This document shows, piece after piece, positions 30,913 through 42,100 of a stretch of 60,000 nucleotides of DNA; position 1 is the stretch's first letter; each line of letters starts with the position of its first letter. Below the pieces are notes generated by a model, which was given only the letters and a program-made list of their open reading frames with translations, did no database searches and was not told the DNA's origin. The translations under genes were made by a program, and so were the position numbers. The DNA comes from Bolinopsis microptera (lineage: Eukaryota > Ctenophora > Tentaculata > Lobata > Bolinopsidae): positions 8,909,726-8,969,725 of the forward strand of contig NC_087074.1 in NCBI RefSeq assembly GCF_026151205.1. The letters run 5' to 3'.

Positions 30913-33900
30913 CTAAGATGTAGAGACAAGGTTATTATCGGCATTTTGGTTTATGTTACGCTTTGATTTTCTTAGTCCTGTTATACAATATAACATGAAA
31001 TTAGGCCAATCGTCTTCGATGTTTTCATTTTGCTGATCGATGAGCATAGTTTTTATACAAGTTTTGTAAATGTTCAGGTTAAATAGACTAGGCGGGGAAG
31101 TTGCTGCAACATTATATCGGTTTATTGCTAATAATGGACCTTTAAAAAATACTGAGTTGTTGTAAGGGTGTTGACCATACTTTTCTGACCATTGTGTAGT
31201 GAGAATAGAATCCAGGTTAGTATTATATAATGGTGCACTTTTGGGAATTGTTTTCTTGAGAGACAATGGTACTAGATTAGGAAAGTTTTTCAGTGCGTTC
31301 TTTACAATGATACTGTGTACTGTCAATATTTTATGTGAATAAAAGCCAGACTTGGTACTTGCTGGGGGGATACCGTCCTTGTACCAGTAATTGACGAAAC
31401 CAGGTAATACTGCTCGAAGGCCCATTTTCTGTTTTACAAAAAGCGATTCAATATGAGACTTGGCAGCAAAACCCCATACAAGGCTGCAATAATTAAGGTG
31501 TGACTGCACAAAACTTTGATAAATTTGAAGACGTGCTTCGAGAGGCAGATATTTTTTAAGTTTGTACATGACTCCTATGTATCTGGACATTTTCATTTTC
31601 ATGGCAGAAATATGATGGGACCAGTTTAGTCTATCATCTATTATAACTCCTAAAAAACGGGCTTCTGTTTTTCTCTCAATTGTGACACCAGAAATTGCCA
31701 CATCACGATAATTAAGATTTCTTTGTCGAGAGAAGATCATATAATTTGTTTTCTTAAGGTTGAGAGCTAAACCATTATTATCTACCCATTTAACTAAAGC
31801 ATCGCTAAGAGTTATTAGTTTATCGTAAACTTCATTAAGATTTTCTCCTATCAGGAAGATGTTGGCATCATCTGCGTACATAATGAAATTTGCTATATCT
31901 GATATTTGAGGTAGGTCGTTTATGTAGATTATAAAAAGTAAAGGTCCTAATATTGACCCTTGAGGCACGCCGTATAAAATTTGGTTGGTTGAAGATTTTG
32001 ACGAGCCAATTGATACAAACTGTTTCCTGTTAGTGAGATATGACTTAAACCAGTTTAAGGCTTGACCCCTTATGCCGTAATGGTCCAGCTTGCGCAAGAG
32101 TATGGAATGATCCACAAGGTCGAAAGCTTTGCTGAAGTCGATTAAAAGAAGTAAAGTTACCTGCTTTTTAGACATTGAATTAAGAATGGTGTCTTTTGCG
32201 TTGAGAAGAGCATGTTCACAAGACCTACCCGGGCGAAAACCGTATTGGTTTTCACATAGTATGCTGTATTTATCTAAAAAACTTATAACTCGGTTATGCA
32301 TTAGCTTTTCAAATACTTTAGAGAAAGAAGCAAGAAGAGATATTGGCCTGTAATTTTTTATGTCAGATTTAGATCCACCTTTGTGAATTGGGACCACCTT
32401 CGCTTCTTTCAAAGCCTGTGGAAAGATCCCCTGTTCAAAAGAACTGTTGACAACGTGGGCTAGTACACTAGTAAAACTGGGACAGCTGTTAGCGATTTTT
32501 AGAGGTTCAATTTTAGTGTCTAGTGTGGCTTTATTCTTAAGCAGGTTTATGACGTCCTGAATTTCTGTGGCAGTGACTGGCTTTAAGTAAATACTACTTG
32601 GAGTGGCGTTGCGAAGTGTGCTATGGGTTCCACCAGGATCAAAAGTGGTCCTACTACTAATTTCAGACTTAATTTTAGGAGCGATGTTTGAGAAGTAATC
32701 GTTAAATTTTTCTGCTACAGCTGCCGGAGTGCTGATTGAGCCGTCTTCGTCAGTCAGTTTAATTGAAGTAGGTTTAGATTTTTTCCTATTAAGAAGACTG
32801 TTTATCATTTGCCACTGCTTCTTAGAATTTTCTTTGTTTTGCTCAAAAAATTTTTTGAAGTGCTTGTTTTTAGCTTTATCGATGTGTTTATTACAAAACT
32901 TCTTCAGACGGTCATATTTACTGCGGTTACTATCAGATGGTTCCTTAACAAAATCATAATATGACTCATTTTTACGTTCTATAGCTTCTTCGAGCCAGGG
33001 CAGCATCCATGGTTTCGGATTAACACGTTCATTTTGTCTTCGTGATTGTCTTTTTGTGGGATAGGCAGACTCGTAAATCTTATTATAAGCCGTATTTAAA
33101 TTATTGAACTGTTCGTTGGCATCATTGGTATTGTTAAAAATTTCTGACCAACTTTCATCTGTAATTAAGTCTCTGAATTTTTGATTGTTGGTGTCGTTAA
33201 ATCTACGTGTTTCAGTTTGAGATACATTTTGTGAGTTAGACGCAGAGCGGTAGCTGCTGGTTGGCGTGTTATCAAGATTTATTGTAGTGACTATTGCTAA
33301 GTGATCAGACATATCTGTCGTTAAGACGTTACAGCTTATTGTATCCTCAAGATTGTTTGTGTAGATGTGGTCAATAAGCGTGGCACTATGGTCCGTTAGG
33401 CGAGTTGGGCGTGATACAATTTGAATAAAACCGTAAGAGGACGCAATATCTATAATGTTCTGACATGCTTGGTCGCTGCTGTGCTTCAGTAAATCAAGGT
33501 TGAAATCTCCATGAAGCGTCATATGTTTACGGGTGTGTCTCCCTAGGTTGTGCAGCGTATTTTTGAAAATTTCTAGAAACGCTTCAGGTCTCCTAGCGGG
33601 AGAACGGTAAACATTGCCAATTATTTTCGTTCTGTTGTTTCCTTTGCACTGATGGAGCTTGATAAATTGGAATTCGCCACTAGTATTAGTTGGTTCAGGG
33701 TTTGGAGTGAAAATATCAATTTTATCATAATCGACTACACGTTTGTGTACATAAGTGGCTAGCCCCCCACCTTTTCCAGATGGGCGAATTGGATCCTGGA
33801 TAAATGGTTCATGAAATCCATCTAAGGTAACGTCGTTTATTCCGTTCGGTAATTTCCCTAAAGTGCAATTAGTTTCGTTAAAACACAATATATCATACTT

Positions 33901-34368
33901 ATCATAAGTCTCAATATCATCACGTAGTTGATCTATATTCTTAATAAGGGATCTTATGTTCATAGAAAATGTTTTAAGTTGAGAGCAGGTAGATTTTTTC
34001 ACGTTACGTTGTTGTTTATACTGACAACTAGTTAGGAAAGATGAAATATTGCTCCAAGTTGAATCTTGATGCTCTTCGTTGGTCATGGCGTCGCCAATAA
34101 GATTAAATCGACTATTCTGATCGTACGGATTAAATATGTCACTATTAAGTTTACTGTAGTCGTCATAGATTTCATAGTAGGTTGCGTGAAATCCAGGAAT
34201 GATACTTTCACAGCAACTCGTGCAGCCTAAATTATCCTTAAAACATTTGACATGGACATTACTTTGACACCATGAGCATGTGCGAATATTTCTAATAGAG
34301 TAACACCAGCCGCTGCAGCTTGAACATTTGATCTTGACTTTGTTTTCAGATGTAACAGTGGGTTCCAT
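30913..34368 (-). CDS. LINE ORF2: zinc finger, AP endonuclease, RT
   Basis: An intact 1,151-codon frame starting at an ATG. Residues 13-55 form a Cys/His zinc finger of PHD-like spacing (CSSC, CSWC, HVKC, CTSC). An AP-type endonuclease follows (about 130-375: FNETNC, GNVYRSP, HGDFNLDLL, LIDHIYTN and DMSDHLAIV). A full RT follows (VPIHKGG, NYRPISLL, YGFRPGRSCEHAL, LIDFSKAFDLVDH, YGVPQGSILGPLLF, MYADD). The C-terminal region is typical of CR1-like elements. The endonuclease nicks genomic DNA and the RT primes from the nick. All catalytic residues I can check are present. Confidence 0.95.
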   Translation of the reverse strand: MEPTVTSENKVKIKCSSCSGWCYSIRNIRTCSWCQSNVHVKCFKDNLGCTSCCESIIPGFHATYYEIYDDYSKLNSDIFNPYDQNSRFNLIGDAMTNEEHQDSTWSNISSFLTSCQYKQQRNVKKSTCSQLKTFSMNIRSLIKNIDQLRDDIETYDKYDILCFNETNCTLGKLPNGINDVTLDGFHEPFIQDPIRPSGKGGGLATYVHKRVVDYDKIDIFTPNPEPTNTSGEFQFIKLHQCKGNNRTKIIGNVYRSPARRPEAFLEIFKNTLHNLGRHTRKHMTLHGDFNLDLLKHSSDQACQNIIDIASSYGFIQIVSRPTRLTDHSATLIDHIYTNNLEDTISCNVLTTDMSDHLAIVTTINLDNTPTSSYRSASNSQNVSQTETRRFNDTNNQKFRDLITDESWSEIFNNTNDANEQFNNLNTAYNKIYESAYPTKRQSRRQNERVNPKPWMLPWLEEAIERKNESYYDFVKEPSDSNRSKYDRLKKFCNKHIDKAKNKHFKKFFEQNKENSKKQWQMINSLLNRKKSKPTSIKLTDEDGSISTPAAVAEKFNDYFSNIAPKIKSEISSRTTFDPGGTHSTLRNATPSSIYLKPVTATEIQDVINLLKNKATLDTKIEPLKIANSCPSFTSVLAHVVNSSFEQGIFPQALKEAKVVPIHKGGSKSDIKNYRPISLLASFSKVFEKLMHNRVISFLDKYSILCENQYGFRPGRSCEHALLNAKDTILNSMSKKQVTLLLLIDFSKAFDLVDHSILLRKLDHYGIRGQALNWFKSYLTNRKQFVSIGSSKSSTNQILYGVPQGSILGPLLFIIYINDLPQISDIANFIMYADDANIFLIGENLNEVYDKLITLSDALVKWVDNNGLALNLKKTNYMIFSRQRNLNYRDVAISGVTIERKTEARFLGVIIDDRLNWSHHISAMKMKMSRYIGVMYKLKKYLPLEARLQIYQSFVQSHLNYCSLVWGFAAKSHIESLFVKQKMGLRAVLPGFVNYWYKDGIPPASTKSGFYSHKILTVHSIIVKNALKNFPNLVPLSLKKTIPKSAPLYNTNLDSILTTQWSEKYGQHPYNNSVFFKGPLLAINRYNVAATSPPSLFNLNIYKTCIKTMLIDQQNENIEDDWPNFMLYCITGLRKSKRNINQNADNNLVSTS

Positions 34369-35001
34369 TTATAACTAAATATTATGATTATGATACTGAT
34401 AGTATATAAAACTATAGTTCAAATCAGATTCTTTCACGAGAACCGGAGGTCCTGTATGCTACAGAATCGTGATATGATTTAAAAGTAAATTATATTAAAA
34501 TCGGATAATTAAGTGAAATAAAGTGTCTTTATCTAGGGCCTTATCAGTATGATTTAAATAACTGATTTGGCTAAAAAATAGAAATCGAATAAAGTGGTTG
34601 CTTTTGTGTTGTGTAGTTTTGTGAGGTGTTATTTGTATTTGATTTGTTTGTAGCGTTTACGTAATAAGGGACTATCGCACTGAACTTGAGTAATACTGAA
34701 GAGAACGCACTTGATTATTTATAGATTTGTATGTGAATTTTGAATGTTGTATAGAGTTATGAAATCTCATTGATTTAGGATGATACAGATTTGTAGAGTA
34801 AAATGTTTTGTGTGCGATCGGGTGATAAGAGATATTGATAATGGATGAGCTTATCAGATAATGAGAAAAATTCCACCAATCAGATCATTTCATTATATGA
34901 TCTATCTTGGTAACGATCTGTTAAAGGTGGACTGGAAGTTGAGAAAAAATTGAATCGTATTTTTTAATCAGAATGGTATCAATCAATGATTTGTAAAGCG
35001 C
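34369..35001. other. Spacer between LINE ORF1 and ORF2
   Basis: AT-rich, no supported coding. Probably internal LINE sequence between the two ORFs. Confidence 0.5.
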
Positions 35002-35652
35002 TCAGCTTCGGTTATATCTGGAGAGACTGTTAGGCTTGTGGTGATAGAGCCACTCACAGTTCCTGTGACGTCTCTGTTCAGATCCACATAACTTGCCAAC
35101 GCAGTTAACAAGTTCATGTGCCATTACCCTTTGCACCTCGTGATATAAGTGGATGCCATGTCTGTCGTTGCGGTCCCATACGTAGTATGAGTTAACACGC
35201 TTGATCACGGCATGGGCATCGAAAAAACTCAGATTTGGAATATCCTTAGCCAGGTTCAACATTATGATATTAAAAGCGTCAATCTCTGCATTCAACCAGT
35301 TAAATTTAGTCATAGATAAAGCACAAAACATAAACTCGGTATTCTTGTTATTGTTACAAGAGTCTATAAAACGGGGACAGAAATTGTCCGCAAGACTCCT
35401 GGCCGACTGCCCATACCTAGCTAGGTCATTAATGCCGCAGGAAAGTACGACTGCTTTAGAATGTTTGAACTCATGTTGATGTTCCAGTGAGTTCACTAGT
35501 TGATAGTTAAGGCGCTTTTGACATCGGTGGCCAGGTATCTGGTCGAACAGCCATTCTGGTGTTTCTCGGTGTATTGAGTCGTGAATGAAGATATATAGAG
35601 TGACAAATTTCTCTTTAGTAATTCGAATCTCACGTTGAGTCCCAAGTTTCAC
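35002..35652 (-). pseudogene. LINE ORF1 with SGNH/GDSL esterase domain, N-terminus lost
   Basis: The frame shows SGNH-hydrolase blocks: a Ser block (FIHDSIHR, with His where GDS usually has Gly), SCGIND with the catalytic-site Asn, and WDRNDRHGIHL with Asp and His. Such esterase domains occur in ORF1 proteins of CR1-group LINEs, where they are thought to act on lipids or membranes. The frame has no ATG before the Ser block, and an in-frame TGA lies just upstream. The N-terminal part is therefore missing or out of frame. Confidence 0.75.
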
Positions 35653-35660
35653 AAAGGGAA

Positions 35661-36139
35661 GTTTTCAGTAAAGTCTCCAGACGGCTATGATCACATTATA
35701 GTAAACGAATGAGGGATTCAAATCCAAAATGCTTTGACCATCAAGATAATTATAACATTGAAAAAGTGTCAAATCTTTGTTAAATTACACATCAATACAT
35801 GATTTATGGATATGCAGGTAAGCTCCCAGTCCCATCGAAACACCATGCCATTTGATTGAAACCGATATATTTCTATTTTGTTCATCACTTTGATTACCTC
35901 ACTTCTAAATTATGTAATTTCTTTAGCTTTGGATTTGTTTTAATCACTAGAAAGTGATGGACAAAGTGACAATTTTGACTGCCATGATCAGTTTTAACCA
36001 ATAAAACAAGAAATTCAATGAAACAAATCACAACAACGAGAAGAAAGATAACAGATTTTTTAAAAACTTTGCTTAAACCAGACCAATAATCATATTTTAT
36101 AACACTGTATTATATTATAGATTAGACCAAATGGTTTAA
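35661..36139. other. Upstream region and 5' UTR of DNAH10
   Basis: AT-rich with no ORF. It must hold the DNAH10 promoter unless an upstream non-coding exon lies further left. I see no convincing TATA box, and no X-box could be confirmed by eye. Confidence 0.4.
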
Positions 36140-39100
36140 ATGGACGATTATCGTGTTCAATGGATAAAGAACCAAGTGTTCTTATCCTTGAACGTTGAAG
36201 ATGATAGTTTGTTTGAAGACCTGTTGGAGCGGGATGAGTACGCCTGCACAATATCACTGCAAAAGTACTTAGACTTCACAGATCCAGACGCAAGTCAGAC
36301 TATTTTATTCCATATTGAGGTTAGTAAAGTTAATCTGCCACTTAGGAGGTTCAAACATTCTATAAAATTTCATATTTTTATGTACAACAGATTCTTAGCT
36401 TTAACACATATATTTCAAAAAAAATACGATCAAACAAAAGTCTGTACAGAAATATCACTTTGATGTTCTTAATGAGAATTAATTTTACAGTCATATGAGA
36501 AAGAAGAAAAGATTGAAGTCGAGGTTGAGCTAGCACCGAAAACCAGCAGTAACTTCGATGGTCAGTAGGGAACTATCGCATTGCTTTTATATTCTATAGT
36601 TGATTCCATTAATACATAATATGAAAAAACCAAGGTATGTTATTTTTTATGGTTTAATTTGAGGTTATTTGTTGAGGTTATTTGTTGTTTTTTCTTAGAC
36701 ACATGTACGCTGAAAATGTTTAGTATTTAAAGCTTTTCATTCTTCAGATGAAGAGGAGGGGAGCACGCAAGATAACCCAGAACAAAACGGGGAACTTGCA
36801 GAAGATGCAGCTCCAGCACCTCTAGGCAAGAAGATTGAGATTGTAAGGAAGACCATCATAACAATGCATATGATGCACGGCGATCTTTGTGAAGCCGTCA
36901 ACCAGGATGCGACGGTTTACTTCTTGAGGATGAAAGATAAAGCAATACCAATTCCAACTTCACGTATCCATGCTGATGAGATAGTTCCTAGTTATCTCTC
37001 TTTTGGATTCCTGAACTCACGTCCTCTACCCATTTTAGAGCAGGTTATGCTTAACCTTTACAGTCCGTTGTTGGCTACGTATTCTCTACAAAAGCCTAAG
37101 GACTCCTCTAAAGATAAGAAGAAGGGGAAAAGTGAAAGTAAACCAGGTCCAGTTAGATCTGTGGTTAGGGATGAGTTTTTGATAAATATGTCAAAGTTCT
37201 GCACTCATATCAGCAGAACAATCCAACAAGTCGAAGGAGAAGTTCGACTTGATATCCCCGAAATTATCATCGAGGACATCCAAGCTGCTGCTGGAAACAT
37301 GGAGATTGTCACAACCCTTGAAGGTGCTGTAGAGAGCTGGGAGAAAGCTATTGCTGTGTGTCTTGAACAGCAACTGAAGAAGACTCCTGTTGGCAATGGG
37401 CCATTGGCAGAGATCGACTTCTGGAGGGAGCGCAGTTCTGCTCTGAGTGCTGTTTGTGAACAGCTGGAATTACCATTGGTGAAGAACATGCTTGAAGTGC
37501 TAAAGGTCGCAGAGGTTTCTGTGTTAAGCAGCTTTGAGCACAACAGGGTTGAACTAAATAAGTTCTATACTGAAGCCAAAGATAATGTCCGCTTTTTGTC
37601 TACCTTGGAACGACATTTCAAGAATCTCGCCCACGGTTCAACATTCAGCGTGGTGATAGACACTATTCCATCCCTCATGAACGCTCTGCGAATGGTTTGG
37701 ATCATTTCTCGGCATTACAATCGCGATGAGAGGATGGTTCCCCTGATGGAACGTATTGCCTGGGAGATATCTGAACATGTTGCCCGAGTTATTAACATTC
37801 GAGCGATCCTCAGAGAGCAGCCAGAATCAATCAAACAGAGAACAGGAGAAGCTATCACCACTCTGAAGACGTGGAAGAATTCCTACCTTGATGTAAGGGC
37901 TAAGATTGAAGCCTCAGGTCGAGATGCGAGATGGGAGTTTGACAGAAGGAGGTTGTTTGAGAAGACCGATTACATGTCTGCTATTTGCCAAGATTTGTTC
38001 AATATTGCTCAAGTGATGGAAGAATTTTACAACATCTTCGGACCAGAATTAAAGGCAGTTACTGGTGAACCAGAACGTATTGAAGAAGTCTTGCAACGAG
38101 TTGATGGATTGATTGAACCTTTTGAACAAGTTAAATTTGACATTTGGAACATCAAGAATCAGACTCAATGGCGACAAGTAATGAACTGGTTCAACCAAGA
38201 GGTCCTTCTCATCGAGTCTGAAGCTAAGCACTTCATTGACGACTCTTTCAAGACTCTACGATCTGCCGAGGGAGCATTTGACATGATTCTCAACTTCAGG
38301 CATATCAGGTCTCGAGAAGCTATCAACTCTCAAATGATGAAAAAGTTCAACGAGATTTTGACGCAGTTTATGAAGGAGGTCGATTTGATGGACAATATGT
38401 TCAAAGACGGTATCAACAACCCGCCTATCTACAAGAATCAACCTCCAGTAGCTGGAGCTATTGCCTGGTCTAGGTCTCTCTTCTTCAGGAACAAAAGAAC
38501 TGTGTTACGGTAAGCAATAATTCAGTACATTTTTAAATAGTGTCGATTTTTGATACGCGATTTTTTGTTAAATATTAGAACACAACTTTCACTGATAAAA
38601 GTGATGTCAAAGTTATAATAGAAGTGTTACTAAAAATTGATGTTTTCAGGTTCAAGACCCTTGAGGAGATGCTGCAAGGTGAGCTGGGAGTGGTAGCTAA
38701 AGAACACTACCTCAATACAGCACGTCAGATGAAGGCATTTGAAGATAAGCTGTATGAAAACTGGTTACAGAATGTGGAGAACACTCTCAACGTTCATCTC
38801 AAGAAACCAATCCTGGCTATCGGTAACTAGTCCACTTTCGTGACCATTTACAAACATGAAAATATTGTAAAATTACTTCATAGTACAAAGCGTTTTCTAA
38901 ACTGTTCACCGACAATGCGCCGTGATATTTTAACGGCGCATTGTCCTTGATCAATATGATATTGACCCAAACGACTGCCGATGTCAGACAGTTTAAGAAA
39001 CAACTCACAAAAAACCGCCACTCCCCCAGGAATATCACCAAACCCAGACGCTGAAGCAGAAGCTCAGGGTGCTGGTGGAGACGACAGTGGAGCTCCCCAA

Positions 39101-42100
39101 TACTACGTCAACTTCTCTCCTGAACTAACAGAGATCATCACTGAGACCAAGTACCTAGAACAACTTGGCTTCATGGTTCCTGAACTGGCTCGAAATGTGG
39201 CCCTCCAAGAGGAGAAGTTCTCACGTTATGTTGATGGGTTGAAGCGCATGTTGGCCCGTTATTACGATGCACTGGCTCTGTTGAATGCAGCAGAGATGCA
39301 GTTGCTGGACGATCATATCAAGGATCTACAGAGGGTACTGCGTGCTGGTTACAAGCGTCTTAACTGGAACTCGCTGGGTATCCCTGACTTCATCGGAAGA
39401 TGCAGCCATGCAATCGGTTAGTGTCTTAATCTGATACGTTGTATGTAATATAATCGGAGACAAGTTCGTTTTTCGTGAAAACTTAACGTCACTTAGATTC
39501 AATTTTTGTGTTAATGAAGTATTTAAACCTATCTACATTGTTAAAATGTAGCTGATGATAATTTTGTGTTACAGGTAAGTTTGAGTCACTAGTGAACCAG
39601 ATCCAAAAGAACGCTGATGACATAAACTCTCGTCTGGGAATGATCGAGAACGCTGACATGTTCAAACAACCACCAGCACTGTCAGGTGGCCTCCCACGTG
39701 ATGCTAAGGACTACTTCGAGTACATCGAGATCCACAGAGCTAAGACAGTAGAGACTCTGTCTCAGAAATACCGCGCTATTGGACCACTGCTCACTAAGAT
39801 GGAGGGACTGGTTGTGAACACTAACACTGGCAAATCCACTAAACTCAGAAGTTATTACGCTTACTGGGAGAAGAGAGCATTTGAGGCTCTCGAGAAAATG
39901 GTGCAGAACAACTTGACAACTTTCAATAACCAGCTGCAAACAAAAATGTTGTTCAGTGTTGATGCCATGCTGTCACCACCAGATATTATAGTTAATCCAC
40001 CATACAATGAACTCTTCAAACATCTCATGCAGGTAGATACGCTGCTGACTTATTTTTATTTCTCGAAAATATTTTTGTTGTTCAATGTGTCCAAAGAAGG
40101 TAATTAAAGAGTCTTCAGTTTTTCATAGAAAATGGTAATGAATATCTAATATCTTCTTCTTTAACATACGATGTCTTATTTCAGTCTGTACGAGGCTGTA
40201 TAGAGAGCACAAAGAACTTTACTCGCTGGATGTCCGGAACTTGTATAGAAGTTCCCCCACAAGGAGAGAGGGAAGATGAAGCTGTGGTGTTCAGTTATCA
40301 CTCTGATATCCAGAACGTGGCCTCTATTACCGACATGTCCATGATTGTGAGCCAGACTATCACCAAGAGCCTTGGAGCGTAAGTAGTGAGCATGACTAAG
40401 AATGTTTCTTGAATACTTAATGAACTATTTGTAAAGATCTAAGATATTTAAAATTTAACATTAGGTATTACCGACAATGATAAAACTTCAGTTTGAAGAA
40501 CGTCCTTAATAAGTGGAAGAAATATCGACCTCTGTGGAAACTCGATAAGACCATTATGATGGAGAAATTTGCCGCTAAAAAACCCAGCTGCGTTTCCTAC
40601 GATGAGAAACTTCAATCTTACTGTTCTCTAAAAGAACAGGTTAGTTTCATATTTGTTTAAACTTTTGACGATCCTCAACAATTACCTTTTGAATGTTATT
40701 ATCCGGTTTTCAATGATTTCTAAGAATCTGTTAAGGGGGGGGGGGGGGGGGGGGGTTCGCCCTGATTTTTTTGTGAAACTTGGTTTAGAGATAGCATTTG
40801 ACCAACAAACTAAGACCAGTGACCGAACTTTTGAGGGGGTCCCGGACCCCAACCGCCAAACGGTGCCCGCGGGGCAGCCACGCCCATATTTGGTCTAAAT
40901 TAGGCCCAATTTAGCCAAATACCCTGAACATGCCCAAAATCCAGATTTTAGGTGCTCTACTTGTAGCTAGTGGTCCCCTGAACTCGTATATGAATTTTAA
41001 TCAAGATTGGACAAAAAATGAGCCAAAGTTATGAGTTATGAGCCAAAAACCATATGACCATATTTGGGCATATGTGCCAAATTTGATCGATTTTGGCCCA
41101 TAAATTAGTCAAATATCAATATTTTTGAATGAAACCAACTTTATATGGAAGGTAAGCCTATACTACACATTATATATGATTATCAGCTCAGTATCTACCT
41201 AACTGTGGATTCTGTGTTCAAATAATCGCAAAAGATGAACTAAATTGCCCATATCTCAGTTCGCGACATATATACGAGTTCAGCCTTCAGGGGACCACTA
41301 GCTACAAGTAGAGCACCTGAAATCTGGATTTTGGGCATGTTCAGGGTATTTGGCTAAATTGGGCCTAATTTGGACCGCAGGCACCGTTTGGCGGTTGGGG
41401 TCCGGGACCCCCTCAAAAGTTCGGTCACCGGTCCTAGTTTGTTGGTCAATCCCCCCCCCCCCCCCCCCCCCCCCCTTAAGATGAACGAGAAAATATTAGA
41501 TTGATTCGTTACATTTGAATATAGGATGAGGTTTTGACTTTTGACTACAATATCTATAATAATATTTTGCAGGTGGGTAACCAGCCCATGGTAAAGGAGG
41601 TTGATTTCATCAGACTACACCTGGGACCGCTAGCTGAAAGTGTTCAGGATAACGCAAACGCTTGGGTTACTAGCTTAGGTGAGATTTAGATTGGAGTTAT
41701 TGTTGGTTTTAACCTTAGGCTTTAAATTGAATATTTTGTTGATGAATTTTTGTTTTAACGAAATAAAGATTTCAAAGCATCGTATTGGTTTTTACTTTCA
41801 TCAATTTCCAAGAAGCTGGGATCCTAACATTGAATTTTATCCTCTAGGAAAGTTGTTGAACATATCAGCTCGTGAGAACATGGAGAGTCTGAAGTCGACC
41901 ATCGATCAGCTGAGAGTAGACTTGGGACGGGCTCCTGATACCTTGGAGGACTTGAAGTTTGTACTGAAGACTATCAGTAACATTCAAGATATCACCCTAG
42001 ATGTGGAGACTCGAGCCAAGGATATAACTGAAAGGTACGCTATTAAAGTCATTAGGTTCTCATTAGGTCCTCTGAGTGCGCGCTCTTTTTGAAGCCTCTT

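Larger units (their letters stand above)
30720..35660 (-). mobile_element. CR1-like LINE with esterase ORF1 and intact ORF2
   Basis: Two ORFs on the minus strand in the order SGNH-type ORF1 (35002-35652) then EN/RT ORF2 (30913-34368), about 630 bp apart. An esterase ORF1 followed by an AP-endonuclease/RT ORF2 is the known layout of CR1-group elements. The outer limits are estimates: no target duplication was found and the 3' terminus is unclear. Its 5' side lies about 480 bp upstream of the DNAH10 start codon, in opposite orientation. Confidence 0.8.
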
